Under the pieces are notes generated by a model. The model was not told where the DNA came from. It worked only from the letters and a program-made list of their open reading frames with translations, and did no database searches. From NCBI RefSeq assembly GCF_008807375.1, contig NZ_CP043311.1:1654001-1718000 (forward strand): a DNA stretch of 64,000 bases. Reading direction: 5' to 3'. Origin of the DNA: Pseudomonas lalkuanensis (GTDB lineage: Bacteria; Pseudomonadota; Gammaproteobacteria; Pseudomonadales; Pseudomonadaceae). Of this stretch, positions 1 through 8,815 are shown piece after piece (position 1 is the first letter of the stretch; each line of letters opens with the position of its first letter). The translations under genes and the position numbers were made by a program.

Positions 1-277
1 AGGGTTGGAGGGTTTCGGCAGGGGGCAGCGCGCCGATGCAGGGCAGGGCGATCACCACGGCAGGCCGGCTTTCGGCGTCCGGATGGCTGTCCCAGGTGCA
101 GCGGATTTCGCCATCCGCGTTGGCGCTCCAGTGGCGCACCCGCAGGGCGGGAAGGTCGGCATCGGTGTGCTCGGCGGCCAGGCGATTGGCGACCGCGAAC
201 AGGTCGGAGAGGCCGTGGGCGGCTGCCAGCTGGGCGCCGGGATAGAGCAGGAGGCCGATCTCCAGCATCGTTTTCAT
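1..277 (-). CDS. GlxA-family transcriptional regulator, N-terminal part (runs off the window)
   Basis: Only the first 92 codons are present; the gene continues past the left edge. The protein starts MKTMLEIGLLLYPGAQ, the usual opening of the DJ-1/PfpI-like domain found at the N-terminus of GlxA-type AraC regulators. In that family this domain is followed by an AraC helix-turn-helix domain, which would lie outside the window. An AGGAA ribosome site precedes the ATG at 277. A second in-frame ATG three codons on is a possible alternative start. The gene is divergent from a cysteine hydrolase about 105 bp away, an arrangement often seen for GlxA-type regulators and their target hydrolase. The ligand cannot be told from this fragment. 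Confidence 0.75.
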   Translation of the reverse strand, partial: MKTMLEIGLLLYPGAQLAAAHGLSDLFAVANRLAAEHTDADLPALRVRHWSANADGEIRCTWDSHPDAESRPAVVIALPCIGALPPAETLQP

Positions 278-382
278 TGTCAGTTTTTCCTGCGAATTTG
301 TCGGTTGCGCCGATCCTCATCCGGCGCCGGGAGGAGCACCTTAGGCCCCACGTCTCCACTCCCACAACCTGAGGTGAAAATC

Positions 383-940
383 ATGAGCAAGCAAGCCGTC
401 ATCGTAGTCGACATCCAGAAGGACTATTTCCCCGGTGGCCTGTGGACCCTGAGCGGTGCCGACGCCGCTGCCGACAACGCCGCCCGGATCATCGCCGCCG
501 CCCGTGAGGCAGGCGACCTGGTGGTGCATATCCGCCATGAGTTCACCAGCCCGGAGGCGCCGTTCTTCCGTCCCGGCTCCGAAGGTGCGGAAATCCATCC
601 CAAGGTGCTCAACGCCGACGGCGAGCCTGTGGTCCTGAAGCACTTCGTCAACTCCTTCCGGGAAACCAACCTGAAGGAAATCCTCGACGGCAGCGGCGTA
701 GGCAACCTGATCGTGGTCGGCAGCATGAGCCACATGTGCGTCGACGGCGTCACCCGTGCGGCGGCCGACTTCGGCTACGAGGTCACCGTGATCCATGATG
801 CCTGTGCCACGCGGGACCTGGAGTTCCAGGGCAAGACCATTCCCGCCGCGCAGGTCCATGGCGCGTTCATGGCCGCCCTGGCCTTCGCCTATGCCAAGGT
901 GGTTTCCACCGACGAGTACCTGGCGCAGCAGGCCCGGTAA
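383..940 (+). CDS. Cysteine hydrolase, isochorismatase-like superfamily
   Basis: 185 residues, a normal length for the family. The isochorismatase-fold catalytic triad is visible: Asp10 in VVDIQKDYF, Lys86 in VVLKHFVNSF and Cys119 in SMSHMCVDG. Such enzymes cleave amide or vinyl-ether bonds in small metabolites (nicotinamidase, N-carbamoylsarcosine amidase and similar); the substrate cannot be assigned from sequence. The start at 383 is chosen because GAGGTGA lies at 371-377. The same frame is open further left, but that part overlaps the divergent regulator. The divergent GlxA-type gene is the likely local regulator, by inference from position. Confidence 0.88.
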   Translation: MSKQAVIVVDIQKDYFPGGLWTLSGADAAADNAARIIAAAREAGDLVVHIRHEFTSPEAPFFRPGSEGAEIHPKVLNADGEPVVLKHFVNSFRETNLKEILDGSGVGNLIVVGSMSHMCVDGVTRAAADFGYEVTVIHDACATRDLEFQGKTIPAAQVHGAFMAALAFAYAKVVSTDEYLAQQAR

Positions 941-1097
941 GGCGACCGCCACGTTCCGCAGGCCGGCTTCGGCCCGCGGACACCGGCAAGCCGAGGGCCC
1001 GCCCGGGCCCCGGCGCGACAGGTACGTCGATACGGACGGCATTTCGCTCTACTATCCCCAGCTGAAATTCTGCTGATAAGTCCGAACCGGAGTGCCC

Positions 1098-1883
1098 ATG
1101 AACGACCAGACCCTTCCCCCCGATTACCTGGAATTCGCCGAAGAACTGGCGGATGCAGCGGCCAAGGTCACCCTGACCTACTTCCGCCTGCCCCTGGAGG
1201 TGGAGAACAAGGAGGCCGAGCGCTTCGACCCCGTGACCCTCGCCGACAAGGGCGCCGAGCGCGCCATGCGCGACCTGATCGCCCAGCGCTTCCCCAGCCA
1301 CGGCGTGCTGGGTGAAGAAGAGGAGAACATCGCAGGTGAAGAGCCCTGGACCTGGGTGCTGGACCCGGTGGACGGCACCCGCTCCTTCATCAGCGGCATC
1401 CCGCTCTGGGGCACCCTGATCGCCCTCAACGACGGCACCCGCCCGGCGCTGGGCGTGATGGACCAGCCCTTCACCCGCGAGCGCTTCATCGGCGATGGCA
1501 GCACAGCCTCGCTCAATGGCCGGCCGATCCAGACCCGCGCCTGCCGCAACCTGGCCGACGCGACCCTGATGGTCACCAGCCCCGAGCATTTCCAGCAGCC
1601 GCCCTATAGTGACCTGTTCAGCAAGCTGTCGAGCGAAGTGCGCCTGGTACGCTACAGCGGCGATTGCTACGCCTACTGCATGCTCGCCCTGGGGCTGGTG
1701 GATATCGTCCTCGACCCGGGCCTCAAGCCTTACGACATCCAGGCGCTGATGCCGATCATCCAGGGCGCCGGCGGTGTGGTGACCCGCTGGGATGGCGGCG
1801 ACGCGCAGAATGGTGGTGACGTCATCGCCTGTGGCGACCCGCGTCTGCATGCGCAGATCCTGGAACTGATGCAGTCGTCGTGA
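1098..1883 (+). CDS. Inositol-monophosphatase-family phosphatase (HisN-like)
   Basis: 261 residues. The metal-binding signature of the FIG/IMPase superfamily is present: Glu73-Glu74 in LGEEEEN, then Asp89 and Asp92 in VLDPVDGTRSF, and a C-terminal metal site at Asp213 in PYDIQAL. The family hydrolyses small phosphate monoesters with Mg2+. The closest pattern I recognise is the histidinol-phosphatase (HisN) or 3'(2'),5'-bisphosphate nucleotidase branch; this is judged from motif spacing only. The ATG at 1098 is preferred over the in-frame GTG at 1092 because CGGAG at 1088-1092 sits at correct spacing for it. It stands alone, with the cold-shock gene about 300 bp downstream. Confidence 0.85.
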   Translation: MNDQTLPPDYLEFAEELADAAAKVTLTYFRLPLEVENKEAERFDPVTLADKGAERAMRDLIAQRFPSHGVLGEEEENIAGEEPWTWVLDPVDGTRSFISGIPLWGTLIALNDGTRPALGVMDQPFTRERFIGDGSTASLNGRPIQTRACRNLADATLMVTSPEHFQQPPYSDLFSKLSSEVRLVRYSGDCYAYCMLALGLVDIVLDPGLKPYDIQALMPIIQGAGGVVTRWDGGDAQNGGDVIACGDPRLHAQILELMQSS

Positions 1884-2187
1884 CGACTGGACGAGGGCGG
1901 GAAACCGGCGATTCGTGGAGTCCCGCCTGTGGGGATTTCTGTGTTTCCCGCCTAAGCGTATGAATGCCAAGCGTATTTGGCTGGTCGAATTATTTGGCGG
2001 AAAATAAACCTGTACTTCCTGGCTGAACCGCGTATAGTCCTGCCCACTGCGCTGCAATTGTCTCTGCGATACTTGGCTTGATGTTCTGATTGAAGTTATT
2101 TCATCTCCTCGATTCGTTACAGCTTTAGCACTTCAGTAATTCCTGATTTATTGTCAGGGTTATTTCTTTTTATCCTGGAGATATAAA
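1884..2187 (+). promoter_or_regulatory. Gene-free stretch including the cold-shock mRNA leader
   Basis: No open frame with coding character. The right half is AT-rich compared with the rest of the window. A TATAGT at 2033-2038 could be a -10 box, which would give an untranslated leader of roughly 140 nt, but no good -35 box goes with it. Long leaders are common for cold-shock genes, where leader folding controls translation. The ribosome site for the following gene is CTGGAGAT at about 2174-2182. Confidence 0.35.
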
Positions 2188-2397
2188 ATGTCCAATCGTC
2201 AATCCGGCACCGTCAAGTGGTTCAACGATGAAAAAGGCTTCGGCTTCATCACCCCGGCAGAAGGCGCTGATCTGTTCGTTCACTACCGTTCGATCGAGAG
2301 CTCCGGCTTCAAGAGCCTCAGCGAAGGCCAGCAAGTGACCTTCGAAGTCGTACGTGGCCAGAAAGGCCTGCAAGCGGACAAAGTTCAGGTAGCCTGA
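2188..2397 (+). CDS. Cold-shock domain protein (CspA family)
   Basis: 69 residues, the standard length of a single cold-shock domain. Both RNA-binding motifs are present: RNP1-like KGFGFI (residues 16-21) and RNP2-like LFVHY (residues 28-32), with the N-terminal GTVKWFN. It binds single-stranded RNA or DNA and melts RNA structure. A strong rho-independent terminator follows immediately, so it is a single-gene transcript. Pseudomonads carry several csp paralogues, so I do not assign a letter. Confidence 0.97.
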   Translation: MSNRQSGTVKWFNDEKGFGFITPAEGADLFVHYRSIESSGFKSLSEGQQVTFEVVRGQKGLQADKVQVA

Positions 2398-2414
2398 TAC
2401 TTTTTCGTTCGAAG

Positions 2415-2440
2415 AGCCCCGCAAGTGCGGGGCTTTTCTA
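2415..2440 (+). terminator. Rho-independent terminator of the cold-shock gene
   Basis: Perfect 8-bp stem AGCCCCGC / GCGGGGCT with a 4-nt loop at 2423-2426, followed by TTTT, starting 18 bp after the stop codon. Confidence 0.9.
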
Positions 2441-2597
2441 TTTAAATCCCCTGAGAATTCAAAATTGTTCCGCCGGCACATATCGCTGGTAGCCATTCTT
2501 TTGTCTTTCAACGCCTCCATGAACCTTTGATAGTTGCAAGAAAACTATTAGGTTCTGTGCTTCTGGCGGCATCACTCGCTGTATTGGAGAGTTCTGC

Positions 2598-3269
2598 ATG
2601 CCGGGCTATCAAGTCAGATTTCAGGATATATCAGTAGGGGATATGGATTTTCATATCCGCTCATTACTCGATCATCAGCAGTATCACGATCCGGAACTCG
2701 AGGCGGAGAATCTCGGAATATCCCCCGAAAGCTGGCCCTTGTTCGGTCAGGTCTGGCCGTCTGGGCAGGTGCTGGCGCACACCATGCTGACGATGGAGCT
2801 GGAGGGTAAGCGCATCCTCGAAGTGGGGGCTGGTCTGGCCCTGGCCAGTCTTGTCGTGCACCGGCGGGGCGGCGACGTAACGGCCAGTGACTATCACCCG
2901 CTGATTCCCGGATTCCTGGCGGAAAACCTGCGCCTGAACGATCTCGGACCGATCAATTACCAGGCCGCCAAATGGTCCGACATCAATGACGACCTCGGGC
3001 TGTTCGACATGATCATCGGCAGCGATGTCATATACGAGCGCGAACAACCGGCGCAGCTTGCCGACTTCATCGACCGGCATTCGGCGGACCTGGTGGATGT
3101 CTACATCGTCGATCCCAATCGCCCGAACCGCTCGAAGTTCTGCAGGGAAATGGCTGAGCTGGAGTACGCGTCGCAGATCACCTGCATGAATCGCGTGATG
3201 AACAACGGCGAAGCCTATAAAGGATCGCTGCTGCACTTCCAGCGCGACGACTCCCGCTTCAATCAATGA
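2598..3269 (+). CDS. Class I SAM-dependent methyltransferase (Methyltransf_16-like)
   Basis: 223 residues. SAM-binding motif I is ILEVGAGLAL at residues 73-82, followed by the acidic ribose-binding Asp98 in TASDYH. A further conserved block, GSDVIYE, is at 141-147. The FGQVWPSGQVLA segment before motif I is typical of the lysine-methyltransferase-like (Methyltransf_16) group, so a protein substrate is possible but not shown. GGAGA lies just before the ATG. The gene is monocistronic by position. Confidence 0.8.
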   Translation: MPGYQVRFQDISVGDMDFHIRSLLDHQQYHDPELEAENLGISPESWPLFGQVWPSGQVLAHTMLTMELEGKRILEVGAGLALASLVVHRRGGDVTASDYHPLIPGFLAENLRLNDLGPINYQAAKWSDINDDLGLFDMIIGSDVIYEREQPAQLADFIDRHSADLVDVYIVDPNRPNRSKFCREMAELEYASQITCMNRVMNNGEAYKGSLLHFQRDDSRFNQ

Positions 3270-3357
3270 ACGGCTGCGGCATGCCGTAGTCGCGAGGCGA
3301 CTCGGCCAGGGCGCTCTACACTGGCACAGGTTATCGACCGCATTGAAGGGCCGCGTC

Positions 3358-3972
3358 ATGACCTATCCACGTGAAAGCACCGGCCTGCTGCTGGTGGACC
3401 CATACAACGACTTCCTCAGCGAGGGCGGCAAGCTCCATGGCCTGGCCAAACCCGTGGCCGACGCCGTGGGCACCCTGGACAACCTGCGCAAGGTCGTGGC
3501 GGCGGCACGCAAGGCGGGTATCCAGCTGTTTTACGTGCCCCACCATCGCGCCCGCCCCGACGACCTCAAGAGCTGGAAATACCCCAGTCCCTACCAGATC
3601 GGCGCCGCCCGCGCCCAGGTGTTCGCCGCCGGAACCTGGGGCGGCGAATGGCATCCGGACTTCCAGCCCCAGGCAGGTGACGTGCTGGTGCACGAACATT
3701 GGGGCGGCAGCGGTTTCGCCAATACCGACCTCGACTACCAGCTCAAGCAGCACGGCGTGCAGCAGGTGATCCTCGTGGGCATGCTGGCCAATACCTGCAT
3801 CGAATCCACCGGGCGATTCGCGGCGGAACTGGGTTACCACGTGACGCTGGTGCGGGACGCGACGGCGGCCTTTTCCCCCGAAGCGATGCACGCAGCCCAT
3901 GAGCTGAATGGGCCGACTTACGCGCACGCCATCCTGACGACCGAGGACGTGCTGACGGCGATTGGGCCGTAG
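3358..3972 (+). CDS. Isochorismatase-like hydrolase with an altered catalytic lysine position
   Basis: 204 residues. Asp14 (LLVDPYNDF) and Cys147 (MLANTCIES) of the family triad are present. The segment that normally holds the catalytic Lys reads VLVHEHWGGSGF (residues 109-120), with His112/Glu113/His114 and no Lys. The family's usual form there is like VVLKHFVNSF, as in the hydrolase at 383-940. It may belong to a subgroup with another proton relay, or have changed activity. The ATG at 3358 is chosen over the upstream in-frame TTG because GAAGGG at 3345-3350 is spaced for it. Confidence 0.8.
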   Translation: MTYPRESTGLLLVDPYNDFLSEGGKLHGLAKPVADAVGTLDNLRKVVAAARKAGIQLFYVPHHRARPDDLKSWKYPSPYQIGAARAQVFAAGTWGGEWHPDFQPQAGDVLVHEHWGGSGFANTDLDYQLKQHGVQQVILVGMLANTCIESTGRFAAELGYHVTLVRDATAAFSPEAMHAAHELNGPTYAHAILTTEDVLTAIGP

Positions 3973-3983
3973 TGGGGCGTGCG

Positions 3984-4006
3984 CCCTCTCCCTGAAGAGG
4001 AGAGGG
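3984..4006. repeat. Intergenic hairpin, possibly a dispersed repeat
   Basis: CCCTCTCC / GGAGAGGG form a perfect 8-bp stem (3984-3991 and 3999-4006) between two convergent genes. There is no T-tract on either side. A related CCTCTCC...GGGAGAAGGG string lies near 30534-30552, so this may be one of the short repeats scattered between Pseudomonas genes. It could help end transcription from both sides. Confidence 0.45.
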
Positions 4007-4084
4007 AAACGGCCCGTGCGGGCTGGAGGTTGTGTAGCTTCCTGTGGGGCGAATTCATTCGCTTTGCGGGCGGCAGGCCCGCCC

Positions 4085-7000
4085 TCAGTACACATCCCGG
4101 ACATAGCGCTTGTCCCTGGCCAGGGCGCTGACATAAGCCTCGGCTTGTGCCGCGCTCATCCCGCCGTGCTCCCGCACCACCGCCTTGAGCGCCGCATCCA
4201 CATCCTTGGCCATGCGGCTGGCGTCGCCACAGACATAGAAATGCGCGCCATCCTCCAGCCAGCGCCATAACTCTGCGCCCTGTTCCAGCATGCGTTGCTG
4301 CACGTAGACCTTCTCCGCCTGGTCGCGGGAAAAGGCGGTGTCCAGGCGGTGCAGGTGGCCGGAGGCCTGCCAGGCTTCCAACTCGTCGCGGTAGTAGAAG
4401 TCGGTGGCTTCCCGCTGTTCACCGAAGAACAGCCAGTTGCGGCCTCTGGCGCCCGATGCCTGGCGTTCCTGGAGGAAGGCGCGGAAGGGGGCGATGCCGG
4501 TGCCGGGGCCGACCATGATCATCGGCCGCTCGGGGTCGGCCGGTACGCGGAAATGGGCGGACTTCTGGATGAATATCGACACATCGCCCTGGCCGGCACG
4601 GTCGGCGAGGAAGGCCGAGCAGATGCCCGCACGGTCCTGGCCCTCGCACTGGTAGCGCACGGTGGACACCGTCAGGTGCACCTCATCGGGCGTCGCCAGC
4701 GGACTGGACGCGATGGAGTAGAGGCGGGGCTGCAGGCGTTTCAGCCTGCCCAGAAGTTCGTCCGCGCTGACCCGGATGGGGTGGGTGCGCAGCAGGTCGG
4801 CCAATTGCCGTCCCCAGAGCCAATCATCCAGCCTGGCCTTGTTCGCCGGCTCCAGCAGGGCCTTGAGTTCCTCGCTCGCGGAACGCTCGGCGACGAAGCG
4901 CAGCAGGTCGGGGGTGATCTTCGCGATTTCGAAGTGGTGGCCCAGGGCGGTCGACAGGGGCATCGCGCCCTGGTCCTTGATCTCCACCCGCTGGTCACCG
5001 TCCAGCTTCAGTGCGGCCAGCATTTCGTTCACCAGATTCGGGCAGTTGCTCGGCCACACCCCCAGCGCATCTCCGGCCTGGTAGCGCAAGCCGCTGTCCT
5101 TGAGGTCGAGCACGATCTGCCGGGTTTCCTTGCAGGAGCCGGGGGCGTTCAGTACCGGGTTGCGCAGCAGGCGGGAGGCGAGGGGGCGCTGGCGGCTGTA
5201 GGTGGGCGCATCGGCCTCCTTTGCTGGCGCTCCGGCTGTTTCCGGCACAGGTTGCGTGACTTCGGTGCCGGCCAGGGCGGCGCGGACGCTGGCCAGCCAG
5301 GCCTGCGCCGGTTCCTCATATTCCGGTTCGCAATCCACCCGTGGTGCAAGTCGGCGCGCGCCAAGGGCTTCGAGACGGGCGTCGAGCTTGCGGCCGAAGC
5401 CGCAGAACTGGTCGTAGTTGGAGTCACCCATGGCCAGCACGGCAAAGTCCAGCCCGGCCAGGGATGGCGCATCGTCCGCAGTCAGGGCGCTCCAGAAGGC
5501 AGTGCCATTGTCGGACGGGTCGCCGTCGCCGAAGGTGCTGGCGATCAGCAGTGCGGCACCGGCGCCAGCCAGTTCGGCAGGCTGGACAAGGTCCATGGAG
5601 CGTACCTGTACCGCGCGGCCGTCGGCCTTGAGGCTGTTGGCGCAGAGGGTGGCGTAGCTTTCCGCATTGCCGGTTTGCGAGCACCAGAGCACCAGCAGCG
5701 GCTTTTCCGCAGCCGGCGCTTCGGCTGCTGCAGGCGCGGGCGCCTCCCAGCTACGGGAGAACAACCCGGCGAGGATGCCGTCCAGCAGCAGGCGGGTTTC
5801 CGGGGCCAGTGGCGCGCAGCTCGGCAGGGTGGGCACGCCGCCCAGCTTGCGGCTCTCCTCGCTGCGCAGGCCGAGCAGGTAACCCTGCAGGTAGCGCTGC
5901 TCGGTGGGCGCCAGGCAGAGTTCGGCGCTGGCATCGAGGTTCAGCAGACGGGCGAAGGCGTTGATCGGCATGTCGGCGAGTTCCTCCGGAAGACCGGCAG
6001 CGGCGCTGGCCGGGGCCGGCTCGGCTTCTACCAAGGGGATGAGCTGGGGTCTGGCCGGCGCGACGGGCGCCAGGGCAACGGCGCTGTACTTGAACTCCGG
6101 CTGCAGCGAAATGGGGTCGATGGCGTCGCTGGTCACGGCGTTGATCGCCAGGTCGTCGCCATAGCGGTCGTTCCAGTGGAAGGGCGCAAAGCAGTTGCCC
6201 GGCTGCACCCGGTCGCTGACCACCGCTGGCAACACTGCGCGGCCGCGGCGGGAACGCACTTCCACCTGGCCCTTGTCGAGGATGCCAAGGCGGCTGGCGT
6301 CGACCGGATGGATTTCCACGAAGGGGCCGGGGTTGAGCTTGTTCAGGGTCGAGACCTTGCCGGTCTTGGTCAGGGTGTGCCACTGGTGCTGCACGCGCCC
6401 GGTGTTGAGCACCAGGGGAAATTCGTCATCGGGCAGCTCCGCCGGCGCCATGTGCGGGCGGGCCAGGAACACGCCCCTGCCGTCTTCGGTGGCGAAGGCG
6501 ATGGCCGGACGGCTGCCGTCGGCGTCGGTCCTGGGCGCCTGGCTGATGCCGTCGTTGAGGTAGCGGACGGGGTTGCGGGCGTTGGCGGGGCTTTCCGGCG
6601 CACAGGGCCATTGCATCGGCCCCAGGCGCAGCAGTGCATGACTGGCGCCGCGGATGTCGTAGCCGGTCTTCGGGTTCCAGGCGCGTTTGATTTCCTCGAA
6701 TACCTCGGCAGCGGAGGCGTAGCTGAAGGCTTCTCCGAAGCCCATGGCACAGGCGACGCGGGCGATGATCTGCCAGTCCGGCAGGCTGTCGCCGGGGGCG
6801 TCCACGGCTTTCCGGGTGAGGGTGAGGGTGCGCTCGGAGTTGATCATCACGCCTTCCGCCTCGGCCCAGAGAGCACCGGGCAGGAGGATGTCGGCGTAGC
6901 GGTTGGTTTCGGTATCGAGGAAGGCATCCTGGGTGATCACCAGTTCGGCCGCCTGCAGGCCTTCGATGGCCAGGCGACGGTTGGGTACGGTGGCCGCCGG

Positions 7001-8212
7001 GTTGGTGCAGATGATCCAGCAGGCCTTGATGTCCCCTGCGATCATGGCCTCGAACATGGCGACAGTGCCGTTGCCGCCGTCCTGGCGCAGGTGGCCGCGC
7101 GGCAGTTGCCACAGGTCTTCGATGAACGCCCGGTCGGCGTCCACCAGCAGTGAACGCTGGCCGGGCAGGCCGGGGCCCATGTAGCCCATCTCGCGACCGC
7201 CCATGGCGTTGGGCTGGCCGGTGAGGGAGAAGGGGCCGCTGCCCGGACGGCAGATGGCGCCGGTGGCCAGGTGCAGGTTGCACAGGGCGTTGGTGTTCCA
7301 GGTGCCGTGGGTGCTCTGGTTCAGGCCCATGGTCCAGCAGCTCATCCAGTCCCGGGCTTCGCCGATCCATTGTGCGGCCTTGTGGATATCCGCTTCGGGC
7401 AGCCCGGTGATGGCGGCGACGCGCTCCGGCGCGTAGTCCTCGAGGAAGTCCGGCATGGCCTCCCAGCCTGAGGTATGGGCGGCGATGAAGTCGGGATCGG
7501 TGTGTCCGTTGCGATGCAGCAGGTGGAGCAGGCCGTTGAGCAGGGCAAGGTCGGTGCCTGGCCTGATCGGCAGATAGAGGCTGGCCTTGTCGGCCGTGGC
7601 GGTGCGGCGCGGGTCGACCACGATCAGCTTTGCCCCGGCCTTGACCCTGTCCATCATGCGCAGGAAGAGGATCGGGTGGCAGTCGGCCATGTTGGCGCCG
7701 GTTACCAGGAAGAGGTCGGCCTTGTCGAAGTCCTGGTAGGCGCCGGGCGGCCCATCGGAACCGAGGGAGAGCTTGTAGCCGCTGCCGGCACTGGCCATGC
7801 ACAGCCGTGAATTGGATTCGATGTGGCGGGTGCGGATGAATCCCTTGGCCAGCTTGTTGGCCAGGTACTGGGCTTCCAGGGACATCTGCCCGGATACATA
7901 GAAGGAAATGGCGTCCGGGCCGTAGGCGTCGAGCAGCTCGCGCAGGCGCCCTGCGGTGTCGCCGATGGCCTGGTCGATGCCGCTGCGCACCGGGTCGCGG
8001 CTGCGTTCATGGCGCAGGTAGGCGTGCTCCATGCGGCCCGAGTCGGTCAGGGGCTGGGCGCAGGTGTTGCCCTTGGTGCAGAGGCGGCCGAAGTTGGTCG
8101 GGTGGGACTTGTCGCCGCTCACCTTGACCACGCGGTTGTCCGCCACCTCCATGACGATGCCGCAGCCGACGCCGCAATAAGGACACACGCTTCGCACTGT
8201 CTTGTTCGCCAT
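4085..8212 (-). CDS. nasA: Assimilatory nitrate reductase fused to a CysJ-like diflavin reductase
   Basis: 1375 residues. Residues 1 to about 790 form a molybdopterin nitrate reductase: a [4Fe-4S] site at Cys10, Cys13, Cys17 and Cys45, then Mo-bis-MGD binding segments. Around residues 835-980 there is a flavodoxin (FMN) domain starting [16 protein letters not shown]. The rest is a sulfite-reductase-flavoprotein-type FAD/NADPH module, with RLYSIASSP (FAD), [10 protein letters not shown] (NADPH) and the C-terminal end RYVRDVY. One polypeptide can thus pass electrons NADPH-FAD-FMN-[4Fe-4S]-Mo to reduce nitrate to nitrite in the cytoplasm. Such bifunctional proteins are known in pseudomonads and some authors name them nasC. 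The start at 8212 (MANKTVRS) is chosen because the [4Fe-4S] motif follows at once; the open frame further left runs through the leader terminator. Divergent from nirBD. Confidence 0.92.
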   Translation of the reverse strand: MANKTVRSVCPYCGVGCGIVMEVADNRVVKVSGDKSHPTNFGRLCTKGNTCAQPLTDSGRMEHAYLRHERSRDPVRSGIDQAIGDTAGRLRELLDAYGPDAISFYVSGQMSLEAQYLANKLAKGFIRTRHIESNSRLCMASAGSGYKLSLGSDGPPGAYQDFDKADLFLVTGANMADCHPILFLRMMDRVKAGAKLIVVDPRRTATADKASLYLPIRPGTDLALLNGLLHLLHRNGHTDPDFIAAHTSGWEAMPDFLEDYAPERVAAITGLPEADIHKAAQWIGEARDWMSCWTMGLNQSTHGTWNTNALCNLHLATGAICRPGSGPFSLTGQPNAMGGREMGYMGPGLPGQRSLLVDADRAFIEDLWQLPRGHLRQDGGNGTVAMFEAMIAGDIKACWIICTNPAATVPNRRLAIEGLQAAELVITQDAFLDTETNRYADILLPGALWAEAEGVMINSERTLTLTRKAVDAPGDSLPDWQIIARVACAMGFGEAFSYASAAEVFEEIKRAWNPKTGYDIRGASHALLRLGPMQWPCAPESPANARNPVRYLNDGISQAPRTDADGSRPAIAFATEDGRGVFLARPHMAPAELPDDEFPLVLNTGRVQHQWHTLTKTGKVSTLNKLNPGPFVEIHPVDASRLGILDKGQVEVRSRRGRAVLPAVVSDRVQPGNCFAPFHWNDRYGDDLAINAVTSDAIDPISLQPEFKYSAVALAPVAPARPQLIPLVEAEPAPASAAAGLPEELADMPINAFARLLNLDASAELCLAPTEQRYLQGYLLGLRSEESRKLGGVPTLPSCAPLAPETRLLLDGILAGLFSRSWEAPAPAAAEAPAAEKPLLVLWCSQTGNAESYATLCANSLKADGRAVQVRSMDLVQPAELAGAGAALLIASTFGDGDPSDNGTAFWSALTADDAPSLAGLDFAVLAMGDSNYDQFCGFGRKLDARLEALGARRLAPRVDCEPEYEEPAQAWLASVRAALAGTEVTQPVPETAGAPAKEADAPTYSRQRPLASRLLRNPVLNAPGSCKETRQIVLDLKDSGLRYQAGDALGVWPSNCPNLVNEMLAALKLDGDQRVEIKDQGAMPLSTALGHHFEIAKITPDLLRFVAERSASEELKALLEPANKARLDDWLWGRQLADLLRTHPIRVSADELLGRLKRLQPRLYSIASSPLATPDEVHLTVSTVRYQCEGQDRAGICSAFLADRAGQGDVSIFIQKSAHFRVPADPERPMIMVGPGTGIAPFRAFLQERQASGARGRNWLFFGEQREATDFYYRDELEAWQASGHLHRLDTAFSRDQAEKVYVQQRMLEQGAELWRWLEDGAHFYVCGDASRMAKDVDAALKAVVREHGGMSAAQAEAYVSALARDKRYVRDVY

Positions 8213-8233
8213 ATCCGTACCTTGCGCAGAAAC

Positions 8234-8284
8234 AAAAAAGCGCCATGCCACCCACCGTCGGAACGGGGGAGACACGGCGCCTTT
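8234..8284 (-). terminator. Attenuator terminator in the nitrate reductase leader
   Basis: Read on the minus strand: 5' arm GCGCCGTG (8280-8273), inner stem of CCCCCGT with ACGGTGGG, 3' arm CATGGCGC (8247-8240), then six U residues (8239-8234). It ends about 20 nt before the start codon, inside the leader rather than after a gene, as expected for attenuation. Confidence 0.8.
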
Positions 8285-8316
8285 GTCGTGGGGTGGGGCA
8301 ATCGGCATTGATTGCC
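8273..8316 (-). promoter_or_regulatory. ANTAR-type two-hexaloop antitermination element (nitrate reductase leader)
   Basis: Minus strand. Hairpin P1 (8316-8297): perfect 7-bp stem GGCAATC/GATTGCC with hexaloop AATGCC. Hairpin P2 (8290-8273): stem CACGAC/GCCGTG with one A-C mismatch and hexaloop AAAGGC. The linker is 6 nt. Both loops have A at position 1 and G at position 4, the signature bound by ANTAR-domain antiterminators such as NasR/NasT. The 3' half of P2 is also the 5' arm of the attenuator, so forming P2 should block the terminator. The NasT protein itself is not in this window. Confidence 0.75.
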
Positions 8317-8328
8317 TTGTCGCAGCTG

Positions 8329-8346
8329 TGGCAAGGCACATGCCAA
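8329..8346 (-). promoter_or_regulatory. Sigma54 (-24/-12) promoter of the nitrate reductase gene
   Basis: Minus strand TGGCAT-N5-TTGC, with GG and GC exactly 10 nt apart (consensus TGGCAC-N5-TTGC). The predicted transcript start is near 8320, just upstream of hairpin P1, so the promoter and the leader element fit each other. Confidence 0.7.
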
Positions 8347-8596
8347 GTCCCGCGAATACTAGCCAAGGCATTGTGCGGCGGACCTCGCGGGCGTTTTTCA
8401 GGCGGATTGGCGGTGGTGCGGGCCGGCTTCAGGATGGGGCGTGCAGAGACCGGCCGCACCGTTTTGGTACTTGTGCAAGCCAACGGCGCAAGGGCTCCGG
8501 ATGAAGTGGCCGAAGTTCGTGCCAATCGCTGCAGGCCTTGTCATTGCTGAGCCGGAGACCGGCTGTGAAATTGTCCGAATGGCCTTTTCACCGAAC

Positions 8597-8612
8597 TGGC
8601 ACAGCCACTGCA
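8597..8612 (+). promoter_or_regulatory. Sigma54 (-24/-12) promoter of nirBD
   Basis: TGGCAC-N5-CTGCA at 8597-8612, GG-N10-GC spacing exact, one mismatch to the TGGCAC-N5-TTGC consensus. The predicted start is near 8623, giving a leader of about 190 nt before nirB. Sigma54 use implies activation under nitrogen limitation, presumably by NtrC; I could not pick a convincing NtrC site by eye. Confidence 0.7.
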
Positions 8613-8652
8613 TGGGCAGGACCAGGCCCACCGCGAACAGTGCGGAGGGCGG

Positions 8653-8747
8653 CCCGGCAGATCAAAGGCGATCACTTCCCCGGGCTCACAGGTGCGTCAG
8701 GCAGTGTGGCTCGACGACACCCATGAACGAACAGGCAAAGGCGCCTG
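8653..8747 (+). promoter_or_regulatory. ANTAR-type hexaloop antitermination element (nirB leader)
   Basis: Three hairpins with six-base loops having A1 and G4. (a) GATC/GATC stem at 8660-8673, loop AAAGGC, with an outer CCCGG/CCGGG stem. (b) CGTCAGGC/GCTCGACG at 8695-8716, loop AGTGTG, with one A-C mismatch and one G-U pair. (c) Perfect CAGGC/GCCTG at 8732-8747, loop AAAGGC. Hairpin (c) overlaps the 5' arm of the following terminator, so it is the P2-like hairpin. Hairpin (b), 15 nt upstream, is the best P1, with (a) as an alternative. The P2 loop has the same sequence as P2 of the divergent nitrate reductase leader. Confidence 0.75.
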
Positions 8748-8775
8748 GGACGACAAGTCCCAGGCGCTTTTTTTT
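8741..8775 (+). terminator. Attenuator terminator in the nirB leader
   Basis: Perfect 11-bp stem GCGCCTGGGAC / GTCCCAGGCGC, loop GACAA, followed by eight T (8768-8775). It lies 40 bp upstream of the nirB ATG and downstream of the sigma54 promoter, so it must be overridden for nirBD to be expressed. Confidence 0.92.
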
Positions 8776-8815
8776 GCCCCCAGAAAACGTGATTGGCTTG
8801 GGCCGGGTGCTACCT

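Noticed and set aside
5..382. Upstream extension of the first cysteine hydrolase frame
   Set aside because: The extension has no family resemblance and overlaps a real divergent regulator; the ribosome site GAGGTGA fixes the start at 383.
4295..7153. Long plus-strand open frame inside the nitrate reductase gene
   Set aside because: Shadow frame; the minus strand codes for a complete recognised enzyme over the whole span.
8459..8480. Possible NtrC site (TGTGCAAGCC...GGCGCAAG) upstream of the nirB promoter
   Set aside because: Half-sites and spacing do not match the TGCACC-N5-GGTGCA consensus well enough.
8441..8815. Upstream extension of nirB
   Set aside because: It would need translation through the sigma54 promoter and a strong terminator; NirB homology starts at the ATG at 8816.
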